DNA from: Mesaphorura yosii
Lineage: Eukaryota > Arthropoda > Collembola > Poduromorpha > Tullbergiidae
DNA: 64,000 nt
Assembly: GCA_009869945.1 (NCBI GenBank)
Contig: WIXG01000207.1
Coordinates: 62,001-126,000, forward strand
Reading direction: 5' to 3'
In this document: positions 23,325 through 35,200 of the stretch, piece after piece
How the letters are laid out: every line of letters starts with the position of its first letter
How positions within the stretch are numbered: position 1 is the first letter of the stretch
Made by a program: the position numbers and the translations under genes
The notes under the pieces: generated by a model
What the model was told of the DNA's origin: nothing
Databases searched by the model: none
Seen by the model: only the letters and a program-made list of their open reading frames with translations

Positions 23325-26300
23325 TTAATGAATTTCTGTGGCGCACTCCGTCAAATTCACAGACTGCTCGATTCTTTCCGCCAAATTGTAAATGGTGACT
23401 TTTGGTAAATTATTGAGCCACTTTTCTCGCGCTCCCTTTGTGTTCTGGATATTTGGATTGTTGCGAATCATTTTGCGTAAACAGTCTTTTCTGCTCCGCC
23501 CCGACGTGGAGATAGCTGATTGGCAAGTGCTTAGAAGCTTCTTGACGTCTGATTCACGTGCGCCCCATTCCAGCAAAATCTGAAACATGAAGTCCAAATT
23601 AATGTGACCATAACAAGTACAAGCTCTTTGCATTTACGAATATACGACAGTACTTGTGCGATTGCAGGGTCTTTTTCTAATGACGTTGAGCACACTATCA
23701 GAAGGACTTTCTGCAACGCATCGCGAGTTTCGGAATCATCAAGCACAACAATTCCGCGAAGGCATTCGATGAAAACGGTGTGTAAAATCTGTGGATCCTT
23801 CGAAATTACTGGCCAGCACTGAACCAGGCAACGACTTGCGCGAAGATTCACAAGCTTATCGTTCCAGGTCAGTGCCCTGAAAAAGATAAATGCACATTAA
23901 ACCAAATTAATGTCACTACAGCTGAAAACTGCCACGCCAAGCCGAGTCAGAAAACTCACGTTAAGCACAGATGAAGAATGGCCTTGGAGCAAATTTCGTC
24001 TTGTAGCAGCACATTTGGCGCATCAGAAGGCGAGGAGGCTGAGCTGAGTGAGGGTGTGATGGCATTGATGACATCTTCATCCATCTCCATGTCCGCGTCA
24101 GAGTCGTCGTTCTCATTTGCATTCGATTTGCCGTCAACTTCATCAGGAGCATTTGTGCTTGTGGCTTTGGAAATCTTTGAGTATCCCAACAAAAGCTGGA
24201 CGATCTCCAGGAACTCTTTTGTTAGCAGCCGCAGCGCACAATTTTCGAGCACTTCTTTTATGTCGCCGTCCGATCCGTCATGGTTATTCACAATGTTCCA
24301 GCGAGCTTGCAATCGGTTCAGCACTGCAAAGCAAAGATGCATGATGTACATTCACCTTTTAGTTTCAGAACATAATTTCAAGAAAAGCTGACTTACTAAA
24401 CGGCAGAAAATTCTGCAGAAATGGTTTCACGACAGAATCGACGGAAGCAGGTGGACACGACAAAAGGAAGGATTTGAACACGTTTCTGGTGATTATGAAC
24501 AGTCTGTAATCGTCCAACAAATCTGCGTGTCCGGCCACACATTGCAATATTATGTCACCGATTTGAGGCACCGTGTAAATGTCTGGCGAAAACGCAGCAA
24601 AACTGTGGCCGACGATTCCGTAAGCGGCTTCCAATGAGGTTCGGACGAATTTCTGGAATCATCAAAACTAATTAAATTCCGTACGCTCCAAGATCCTTAA
24701 ACCAACCTTAATAGCGTCCTGGAACTTTATTTTGAGGCCGTCAACCCCAGCAGCCTTCTGCTGGTCTTCATGGTTGACAAGTGTTTCAAGTTGAGCATTC
24801 ACAAGTTTCAATTCAGCGTCAGTTGACCACTGCGTGATTCCCATAAGTTGGCACATTTCTGAATTGCTGATATCCATAATGAACTTGAACTCCGGGATTT
24901 GTAGTAAAGAATGCACGGTTTTTATGTAATCTAAACTTGTTAAAATCACAGAAATGAAGTGGGATATGACAGGATGAGACGCTGATGAATCAGACTTTAA
25001 ATTTGCACGACGCAAAATTCCGTAGCAAAGGCTTAAATTGTTCAGAAGCTGCCTTCCTTTCACGAATAACGACTCTTCTTGAAACATTTGAACAAAATGC
25101 TGGGGATTTTTTAATGTCTCAGAAATCTGCTGCCAGTCAGTTAGGTTTATCAGTTGGCTTATAAAGGACGACTGCTTCCAAGGATCTTTCCTAGATCAAG
25201 GACAACATGTCTGAGCTCTTGGGTTGAAATCATACTCCACTATGCCAGTCGTGCTTACCAGCGATTTGACAACAAAACCAAAGCCTCGACCAGACGCTGA
25301 TATTCCGACGGTTTGATTGATGGCATTAGTTTGATCGTAGACGCGCAAATGATTTCAAAACTTGGAAGCATGAGATCAGGGAAATCCGCGCACAGCTACA
25401 AAACAAATAGGCAAATGTACAGTGGGTTTAAACGTTGAGTTGACAAGAATCTCGAACCTTAACCATCAGGGAAGCCGCATGTTGAGAAACATGATCATGA
25501 GGAAAGCAATTGAACAGTTCTTGAAGAATGGAGTGTATTAATTTAGAATGTCCATCCGTGAACTCATTTCTACTCTTCGTCAAGGAGAGGAACACAAACA
25601 GGGCCGAAACTCCAGATAAGATGAATGATTTCGTTTTCAGGTTTGTTTCAGCCGCAAAGCTTCCAAAGCACAATTCTAAATCTTGCAACCCTAACTTTAA
25701 GATCGCGCCATTCTCCTGCAATGCAAGAATACACACAATTATACAATGATGATGGATGGCGATGGAGAAGTGAGTCTGGAAAACCTACCTCATCAACAAA
25801 GGACTGAATGGACCCCATGACCATTATTAGAGCATCCCATTGATACGCTTCCACTTTTGAGGTGTCAGACAAATAGCTGCGCAGCCAAGTGCTAATGAAT
25901 AAATAAAGGTCTGGGAAAACTTTTCCAATCTTGCGAAGTAGCATTGGAAATTCTTGTCTGATGCGTATCGTTTCCCGTCTTTCAGAAATTATTGGCGGTG
26001 ACGTACATTTCTTCACAATTGGTTCAAGCACACTGGGCAAGAAAATGCGGCAATTATCTCATTGACGTGAGACTTCCTCTACAAACCCATTACTTACTTT
26101 ATTAAACTCGTTTTCAGCCAGTCTTTTGTGTCAACCAGCTCCTTCGTGACCATTTTCATGAAGCTACTAGTGCCAACAATTGCAGCCAGGACAGACACAG
26201 CTTCGGTCCGACTCGCCATGACAGTCATACCCTTCATTAAGTTTCCTGCCGCAAGTTCCTCAACTCCCAATGAACTTCCACATAACGCTGTTAAAATGTT

Positions 26301-27620
26301 CCCAAGTTTCTTCAAGAATTCCTCTTCCTGAGTGTGACAAGTTGTAGCTGCGCTTAGATAATAAGCAAACGTGTAGGGACTGAGACATGCATTCGGAATG
26401 TCGTATCGTTCTTCTTTCCTGAGCGTCTTTCTTTCTATCAACTAAGAAATTGAAAAATGGTGAATCTCAAGCCTTGCAGAATTAGTCGTTGAAACGGAAT
26501 ACTTACCTCAACTATGCAGTCTGCGGCCTCAACTCGAAAGTTTTCACTCAGTAATAAACTGAATAGAGTATTCATGCGATTATCACTTATGAAGCAAGAA
26601 ATCTTGGACCACTCAACAAATGGCTGAATCGTTTGTAAAATTGTGTTGATTCTTCGCTGTAGGGTTTCAGATTGCACCGCCTGAAATTGAGCTAAGGAAT
26701 CACGTAGAGCGCTGAATAAGGAGTTGAGTACTTCATCACAGACAACATGCAAGCATTGGCTCAAGTCTTTTCTGCGATTAACAGAATTTACTCTCTGAAA
26801 AAATTGACCGCCACAATCAATTAGGACATCATATCAAAAGTTAATAAGAAACCTTTACCTGTAGCACGAACACATCTTCCGCCAAGCGTCTTAGAATGAG
26901 GAGAGGTAAATTCGAAGTTGGCAATAAATGCAACAGTGTGGGGAAGAGATCGGGCCAAAATTGTGGCCATTCTCGCTTGGCAATTTCAACTATAATTCTG
27001 GAAATGAATGCAAGAGATATTAAAGGCACACGTTAAACACACGTCGAACACGTGGACATTTTTACTACCTTGCAATCATTTCGTGCAAATAATGTGGAAT
27101 TTCATTGGCATGACTTGGATCACGGACTAAGCCGTTCTTCATCATTTCAATTATGTAGCCCTGCAATCATGTTGAGAAATGACAAAGAGTCAGGCTTCTG
27201 CCTTACAGGACACTCACAGATTTCCAGATAAAAGTTTACCTTCACAAGAGCTCGTTCATCGAACTGCGGCCACCTGAATTTTACGACGTCCTCCACAAAT
27301 TGCATTCCAACCATCGCTAAGTGAGGCCCCAAGGTGTTCTGCATTCCAGATTGGGTTGACTGAAATCTGGACACAAACGTGAATCCAACTGTGCATAATT
27401 CCAGCGAAGTTCCGCGTGTGCGAAACTCCTCGCAAAATACTGTCGCGTTATGCCGCTGTTCTTTTGTTGAATTTCCATCGAAAATAACCTGGTAAATAAG
27501 TAAAGTTCCGCTGTTCGTGTCGAGCTTTACTGGCAAGAAGACATAACTGTACTGACATACTTGTATGGAATTGGCAACATTTTCAGCCAAGTTAAGAATT
27601 GCTGGATCGTTGAAATTCAT
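23325..27620 (-). CDS. XPO5: Exportin-5
   Basis: Karyopherin-beta family HEAT-repeat receptor that, with RanGTP, carries pre-miRNAs, other structured RNAs and some proteins out of the nucleus (fly Ranbp21). Fourteen exons in phase: 27561-27620, 27240-27488, 27069-27160, 26859-26997, 26507-26794, 26098-26441, 25789-26032, 25458-25715, 25259-25395, 24707-25190, 24397-24652, 23960-24323, 23621-23876, 23325-23579; 1141 aa against about 1204 in human. Diagnostic blocks: FCEEFRTRG and VVKFRWPQFDERALVK near the N terminus; IIVEIAKREWPQFWPDLFP then LLILRRLAEDVFVLQ (human KREWPQHWPDM... LLRLAEDVVTFQ). RLLTKEFLEIVQLLLG and ALTWNDKLVNLRASRCL lie near the C terminus, an acidic loop just before the latter. 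Divergent from PPP4R2. Confidence 0.93.
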
Positions 27621-28744
27621 TCCGCTTTCTGGTGAACCACGCTTTACGTCTCAATCTACGAGTTGCTTGAGGCCTGCGTGCCTGTCGCCTGTTTTCAAGT
27701 AAATCTTGTCAATCAGTCATCGTCACAGACTCCAGACAAGCTTACTTACCAAAGCAGTTTGTCGCAGTCAAAAAATTCTTATTGACAGGCCGGGCCCGGC
27801 GGTGATCAATCCAAACTTGCTTAATCTGGCTGGCTTCGTTCTTGAGACACTTCCTGATATGATCAACACTGTTTCAGCCTTTGCCATCAACTACTCATTC
27901 CACTATCAACAGAATGCGTCGTGTCAGTGGAATGATGAAATAATCTTAACTTTCCGTACTTCCTGTGCTCAGTATTTTGCATTCCCACAAAAATAAACAA
28001 AACACAAGTCAGTCGCGAAAGCTGCTGCTGCGCTGCTTGAAACTGAAACTTGACTTGGCCGGTCGTGATTTATGACGTCACAAGTCGTACGAATACTTGC
28101 CGTATTAGTAAAGCGAAAGCGAAAAAACGAAAAGGCATCGATTTTGGGTTCCCTCCGTCAGCTCAAATACTATGAATACTACTGCAATTTATTGCTGACT
28201 GAAAGTGGCCGTGGAGTGTTTTGTTTTTAAAAATTTTGACTTGACTTTTGACTATTTTGACTTTGACTGCATCCATGTTTGAAATTGCTACTGATTCACG
28301 GGGAATTGATCTACAAAATTCAGCAATAACTGTTAACTCTCCTCTTTCCACGGCAACGTGTGGTTTAAGTGTTGTTCAAATTCTATAGATGCTAAACAAC
28401 GTCAGTTCCCTCGAAGTACTATTTAACTGGGCTGATTGTCAACTGCTTTGACTTGAACAAAATATCTGCAATTAATTTAGACGGTAAGTTTCAAGATTTG
28501 TTGATTACCTTTTGTTATGTGAGAGTTGGCCTAATTTAAACCAACCTAATTTACATTGACCGATGTCGTTGCAGAACAGCAAAGCCAATTTCACTGATTT
28601 GGGGTGACGTTTTTGACAAAATTCTCAGAAGGAAGAGGCTGCTTCAGAAATCAACTCAACCGGAAGAAGTTCAAGTTCAGTTTCAAGATTCGACCGATCC
28701 TGAGACGTGAGAGCCTCAATTTCCAGTTAACCAAAAACAAAAAG
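27621..28744. other. Shared upstream region of XPO5 and PPP4R2
   Basis: 1.1 kb between divergent start codons, holding both promoters and 5' UTRs. The stretch 28604-28744 is in frame with the PPP4R2 start but is probably 5' UTR. No other feature seen. Confidence 0.5.
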
Positions 28745-30310
28745 ATGAAAGCGAAGATGGTCGATGTTCAAGAGTTGGTGTCAGACGACCTTGAACTACT
28801 ACTACGAGAAATTGATGGTAATTAATAACGAGATAACACTAAGCCGTGTTTGTTACTTAAATCTTGCCTTCGTATTTACCTTGCGGAATATTTATTTTCA
28901 GAATTTTGTGCAGCTGCCGCAAAAGGAGTTGAGCAAAGTATTCCAGAATCACTTGAAAATTATTTATTGTACGTTGCAAAAACTGGCAACACGATTTTCC
29001 CATGGCCCAACATTAAACCATTGTTCAGGTACTGAGTCGAGAGACTTCAAACATTGTGAGCCCAATGCTGACATGCGCATAAAAATCTGAATTCGACAGG
29101 TTGAAACTGAAGTCTGCAATTGCACAATTTCAAGGAGACCCAAGTTCCATTGAGCCCTACGTTTTTGAAAGATTTGATTTGTTCCGTTCTGCTCCATTCA
29201 CAATTCAACGACTATCAGAGCTGATTACATCACCTAATCGACATTACAAAATTAAGGACAAGTATGTGTCTGCCTTGGAGAAGACAGTTTTTGTGGTGAG
29301 CACGATCGAACCAAAACTGCCTCAAGATAACGATAACTTCACGAATGGATCTGAAGAAAATAATACTTCTTCGTCCGAAGAAGGAATTCATCACGAGATG
29401 AACATCACGTTTGAGGGCAGGCACCACAGCGAATACAACCATGCGATAGGTGAAGATAAAATGCATTAAACGTCATGTCTGACTTTGATCGACTCTAAAC
29501 CAAAAAAATTCAAAATTCGTTCAAAATTGTGTGCAGGCATTGAGCTCCCTTCGATGTCCCTGATTAACTCTGAACATGAGACTTTGAAGATGGACGCAGA
29601 CAGCATGGGCGATGGGGACGCTGTTGTGATCCGCGAAAGTTTGGACCGTGCGGGAGAAAATAGGAACGGAGAGGCAGTGCCGGTATCCGAGCACAGTGGC
29701 TTTACACCTGTTTCGGAATCCACAGCATTAATTCATGAGGATCCGATGAGCTTTCAAACGGTCCAGCATAATGAATACAACCATTCTGAAGGTAAGCCAC
29801 CATCACTTAGAATTATTTTATTGTTTAAGACAATACAATGCCATAAACTACTTTTAATTCATTCTAGACGGAGAATTGGGTGCCCACGTGTCGTCGCTTA
29901 TAAATGTTGAAAGCGCGGCGACTGTAGAACCTGTCGTTTCGATTGTGGATGCCGACACCGGCACCAGTTCGAGTTTGACAAATACCTTCACTGAACAACC
30001 ACAGCCAACAACAGAATCTTCTGCCCTTGAGCACGAACCAGCAGCAGCGCCGGCGCCAATCCCTCCAAGCACGGACCAGAGCCAAGTGTTAACGGAAGCT
30101 GTGGGTGATCCGAACTTGAATCCAGTTTCTGCTTCCGCTTCCGTTTCTGCTCCTGAAGCAGCTGCAGCGGAGACAGAACCCGGGCTCGCACCAGCAGCAG
30201 ACCAAGCCACTGATGCTGCTTTGGAGCCAAGTAGTAACGACGGCAGCGGTGAAGCTGTTACCCAAACCCAAGTTGAGGCAGTTTTGGAATCCATCGATTC
30301 AACAAGTTAA
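28745..30310 (+). CDS. PPP4R2: Protein phosphatase 4 regulatory subunit 2
   Basis: Regulatory subunit that targets PP4 catalytic subunit, with roles in centrosome function, DNA repair and splicing-factor (SMN complex) maturation. Five exons in phase: 28745-28817, 28902-29028, 29100-29449, 29537-29791, 29868-30310; 415 aa. The conserved N-terminal half shows YVAKTGNTIFPWPNIKPLF (human CHVAKTGETMIQWSQFK) and PFTIQRLSELITSPNRHY with LEKTVFVVS (human PFTIQRLCELLTDPRRNY, VEKNVMVVS). The C-terminal half is acidic and low in complexity (Ser, Ala, Glu, Thr), as in the family. Exons 3 and 4 both end with an EYNH motif just before a phase-1 junction. AATAAA lies at 30451. Confidence 0.92.
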
Positions 30311-30722
30311 ATTATTACACTCTACTGCTCTGAGGCGTGGGCTGTATTATCTCCATAACTGAAACTACTTATTACACATTTTGAGGCTATGACTGAGGAA
30401 TTTGGACGTATTTCATTATTTCATGTTGAACTAATTTCGAAATATTGAACAATAAAGGATATAATGACGCAAAGGCGAGCTGTGTCGTGTGGTCTTGCTC
30501 CTTCTTTCCAATCTATGTCTATTCTGCCTCGTCTCGTATTCGCGTTCCCGTCAAAAGCATCTTGGCTTCCTGCCGTTTGTTATTGACTCTGACTTTCAGG
30601 CGGTGATGTCCTTGAAATGGAAGTCGTCTTTGAGGCGCCGATCCGGCCTCCGACTCTAGCAAGTGTAATCAGTCGTCCATTCTCGACTTGAGCAATAACC
30701 AATAAAGTAACTTGATTCCAAA
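30311..30722 (+). other. PPP4R2 3' UTR and short spacer
   Basis: 412 bp between two plus-strand genes. AATAAA at 30451-30456 ends the PPP4R2 transcript; the remaining 260 bp should carry the promoter of the small secreted gene. Confidence 0.55.
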
Positions 30723-31329
30723 ATGGGCAAGTATTCCTTGGCCGTGCTCTTGATTTTGTCCTGCTGCTCTTCATTCGTTTTGTGCCAGACCAAATCTTCA
30801 GATCCCTTTGAAGTTGATGGTCAGTAACCATTCGACAACTCCACTCCGCATTCAGCGTCTCAGTTTAAAGCTGCGACGCGTCTTGTTTTACTTGGTCGTT
30901 CTTGCTTAATTTGTAGAACCAATGAAGGGGAGCCGCTCGATTGGTTTCAACTCGAAAAAGAAACGCAGCACAACGCTACGACCAAAATGGCGCCCTGCAG
31001 TCTCCAGTAAACTGCTGCTGGAACAAGAAAAGGGGCTGAAAAAAATCCCGACGGACGACGAAGACCCGGAGTTCAAGTACCTTTGGCCCGATGACTACTA
31101 CGATGACTACAACTTTGAGAGCAAAAAGAGTAAGTTTCATGGCTCGCCTTTCAGTATTTTTGAGCTCAATAATTTTCAACGATGAATCGATGAATAAACT
31201 GCAGGCATGCTGCAGCACGGAACGTTTGAGTCCAAAATCCAAAACTACCACGAAGCCGAATTCACCGAGGCGCTCGCCAAGCTGAAGGAGCAAAATGAGA
31301 ATGACAAGATCGTGGACACGATTATTTAA
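30723..31329 (+). CDS. Small secreted protein, 144 aa, unknown function
   Basis: Three exons in phase 1: 30723-30819, 30917-31129, 31205-31329. Residues 1-21 form a signal peptide (YSLAVLLILSCCSSFVLC, cleavage before Q). The mature chain has a basic first part (SKKKRSTTLRPKWRP), a strongly acidic aromatic centre (DDEDPEFKYLWPDDYYDDY) and a helical charged C terminus (FTEALAKLKEQNENDK). There are no cysteines after the signal peptide, so it is unlikely to be a disulfide-rich toxin or antimicrobial. It could be a propeptide or matrix protein. No family recognised. AATAAA at 31395, 66 bases after the stop. Confidence 0.72.
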
Positions 31330-32273
31330 TGAAGTAATGTTATGCATGTATTTGTCACCAGTGTATTTTTAAAGTACAACGACGATAAGATGATAATAAA
31401 TTAATTAGCATTACGGGCAATCGTGCACCGCTACGGGTACGGGCTACTGTTACTGGTTTGTCGTGACATTAAACAAGTTCTTCTGGCGCACAGTAATCAA
31501 AATATCTCTGTTGCGAACCGCGTAAGCGTAACAGTACACAAATTACCCTCTTCGCCTTCGCAGTAGCTTAATTTTGGTAAGACAGTCATGGTCTGGACAC
31601 ACTAACACACATACAGACAACCGCCAACATAACTAATGAAAGGAAACAGAAACGAGTACGTTAAAACGGAAGAACGAACAAACTAAGACGGAAAAACCGA
31701 TGGCCAGACAGCACAATTTAGAATTACAGCAGGTTGTTAATTAATTGCTAAATCTCGAATTAACTACCGACACGAGTTTTCCTAATTAGGACAAGACTGT
31801 TGTATGGAAGTAAGATAGGACAATTAACACCAACTTCGAAAAAACAATTTCCAAATTGCCGAAATTGCACAACACCAAACTCCAAACACTTTGAACTTTA
31901 AACCCAGTTTAGTTTAACAGACAAAATAAATGAAAGAGGGAAGAAGGCTGACAACGAAAATTGAGATTGTAATTTGGCAAATGACAAATTGTAGTCGTAG
32001 TTGAATAAAGCAAACCGAATTCCCAACCCATACAAGAAACATTTATACCCTTCGAATTCCCAAGTTGAAGTTGAATCACTCAATTGATCAGTCCAAGAGA
32101 GAAAAATAATCATTTCTGCACTTACGTTACATTACGGTCTAAAGTAATGTTTTGCACTTGTAAAATTCGATTTGACAAGAGAGAAGTTCCTACTGAATTG
32201 CCAATCAACGGTTTAAAATGCACAGGTCAGGTTTGTGTCTGCAAGTCATCGGATGAGAAACACCGTGAATAAA
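31330..32273. other. Intergenic region between convergent small secreted gene and DNAJC14-like gene
   Basis: 944 bp, A+T-rich, with the poly(A) signal of the plus-strand gene at 31395-31400. No coding sequence or RNA gene recognised. Confidence 0.5.
31395..31400 (+). terminator. Poly(A) signal of the small secreted gene
   Basis: AATAAA 66 bases after the stop codon at 31329. Confidence 0.65.
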
Positions 32274-35200
32274 TTACTTCCTTTTTCCTTTACGTTTCTT
32301 AACTGAAGAAGCTGACGATGAACCGTAGCCGCTATTTACAGAGCCGTTTGCCGGAGTTCCGGCGCCGTGTCCGTTCATCATATTTCGCGTCGCTCCCTTC
32401 GGATGAGAGGCTGCTGCTCCGTTGCTGGTCGCAGAAGTCGCTCGGTAGAGGTTGTGAATCAACGAGTCCCAGTCATCCATTTCAGGGTCGAGAAGATCCT
32501 CTTCGGGTGGGGCCCCGGCTCCGTTGGGTGCTCCTTTTCCTTGCTGTCCGTTCTGAGTTCCAGATACGAGTCGATAGATGACTGAAAAAATGTCAGATTG
32601 ATTAATATCAAGGTATATTGAACTTTCTCTCTGTGAGGTACAACCGTACAGAGTTTTAGATTACCTCCATGAGAATCAGGGACTAGATGTTTCAAACTCT
32701 TTCGCTGGCACTTTCCCCATTCATTCATCTCCCAGATTACGTTGTCCATACAAGTGTAGTATTGCCAAAACCCAAACATGCCTTTCTTCTCAGCCCAGAG
32801 CTCACCCTACAAAAAATAAGAAATAAATGCAAACATCAGACATTGTATTTTCCTGCAATTCCTGCCACAGGGCAGCGTACGTTAAAATGCTTGTCTGTTA
32901 CGTTAAGATTTGCATTCAATCTCAAAAAATTTATTGACACTGAAATTGGAAATCTCAAACGCATTTCTTTCGTCCAAAAGCGAAACTGCTCATGCAATTA
33001 TTACATACAATGAGCAGCATTAGAATGGACGCTATTTCAACAAAACGATGAAGTTTCGGGAAATTGAACTGACCTCTCTAGCCGCGTGATGAATTCGGCA
33101 TTGAGCACAATACCGGGCAGCAAAAACAGGACGGTCAGTACGGTTCTTCTTGTGGCGTGCATTGCATTTTGTACATCTGGAACAAAAATCAGTCCATGGA
33201 CAATGAAGAAAGAGTCCGAGGCCACGAATTCTTTACATAAGACTATATTTCCAATTAATTTCTTACTTGATGGTTGCCGACACAGATTCCATTTTCTTCC
33301 TCAGTTGCTCAAAGAGATTCCCAAACTCGCCAAAGAACTGTTCTTTCGCGTGAGCTTCAAGGAACTGACGGTGGTAGTCAGACCTTTTGGCTGGTTCTCC
33401 CACCAGTTCAAATGCTCGGCCAAGTATTTTGAATGCTTCTTCAGCTCCAGGAACCTGTGACAGGTAGACGAATTCAAAAATACATCACTACTGAAGCGAT
33501 TACACGTGAGATGTCCTTGCTCTTGCTTGAAAATTTAGCTCTGCTTGTGAAGGTAGGATTGCTCAAAAAGTGAAACTGAATTTATCTTCACCTCTTTACT
33601 GCTCTCACATCCAGCTTTTTACTCTGTGAAAGTTAAGGCGTTTTCTTATAATTTGATTAACTGTAGTTAAAAGTTAAAAACTGAACACAATGAGTTCTAA
33701 GAGAGGATTCGAAGAAGATAACAGTTCCTCGAGTGCTGATAGTGAGAATGGGCAAACTGATTCCAAATCGGAATGCAGATGATCGGAGTCAAAGTAAATG
33801 GAGCACTGAGTCCCTTCGAACTAATCAACTTCGAGTCCTGGACTCTAGATGTTCTTCGTGGCCTTCGGTTGATAATCATACGCTACAGTGGAAAGAGATT
33901 CAGCATTATGCCTCAATTTGAAACAGTTCCAGATTTTCCTGTTACTGATCCAGTTTTCACTCGTTTAGGTGCGAAACGCTTTTAGTTAAAGTTACTATGG
34001 TATTTGATGTTCTTTATTCCTAACGATTAAATCTAATTAATTAATCGATTAAAACTTACCAAATTCTTGTCTGGGTGCACGAGAACGGCTTGCTTTTTAT
34101 AATATCGTCGAATTGTGTCATCACTACTATCACTTCGGACGCCTAAGATGCTGTGAAATGAATACCCGAATTTAATCAATGCTCACAGAAACATACCTCT
34201 TCATTTTCGTTTTCAAGTTACCTGTAAGGATCTTTCCCTTTAACGCTGAGTAATCGCTGAAGTGCCTCTTCCCCACTCGCTGGCAGTACAATGTTTCGTT
34301 CTGGGCCCAGCATTGCTAAGAGCTCAGCAAGATCGCGAGGAGTTTCAGGTTTGGGTTGCGTCGGTTCTTTCGTGGACCAGAAATTCCATTCAGAAGGCTT
34401 CATTTTGCTTTTAATTTTCGAAAGTTCTTGTTTCGCGTAGCGATAATTGGATAAGAACTTTGGCACAGCCTGAGTCTTCCACCAGTTAAATGCATCCTCA
34501 CACCTGCATTCGATATTATCGTTAATTCCATACAATCCAGGTGCCAGTGAGAAATATGTCCTGGATGGATGGGACACATTTAACTTACAATGTACATCCG
34601 AGCGAAACCGAGAGCGTTGTCACGCTAAGCAGTAACGCCCAAAGCCAGTTGAGTGCTGCACACAAGTGCCCCAGCCAAATTGCACATAAAATTTGGACTC
34701 TTCGGATGGTACAATTTCGCCCTGGAAGAGATAAAGTCAAACGTTTAGTTTTTTCCTTTTTTCCTTTTTCCGCAGTCATATCGTCGTCATTCGTAATCCG
34801 TCCATAAAACGGCGAGAATAGAGTTGACATAAACTAATTTAATGTGTTCTATGACTTTTCTTTGCAGCTGCTAACCATCTCATTATTTCAAACAAGGAAC
34901 AACTAAAATAAGCATTCAGCAACAAAAGGGAGCAGGTCATGCATGTCATCAAAATGATAACTCAAAAATTTACAGCCATGAAACTTGTTTCGTACCTTCT
35001 TTTCGACTTCTTGGTTTCTCCGTCTTATCTCTCGCCTTCTTGCTGCCTCCGTTTGCTTGCCCTTTGCTCTCACTACTCTTTCCACTAGTAGCATTGTTCG
35101 TGAACCCATTTCCAATGGAACCCTGCGACTTCTTCGCCTTTTCCGCCGAGCCAAGCTTCTTCTTAGTCAGTTTGTCATCTTGCTGGTTATCAATTTCTGT

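Noticed and set aside
33037-33225. Minus-strand frame that looks like a signal peptide (VLTVLFLLPGIVLNA)
   Set aside because: It is another frame of DNAJC14 exon 7. The true frame gives the CTKC...YCAQC zinc-type motif and splices in phase to neighbouring exons; the apparent signal peptide cannot be continued without a stop.
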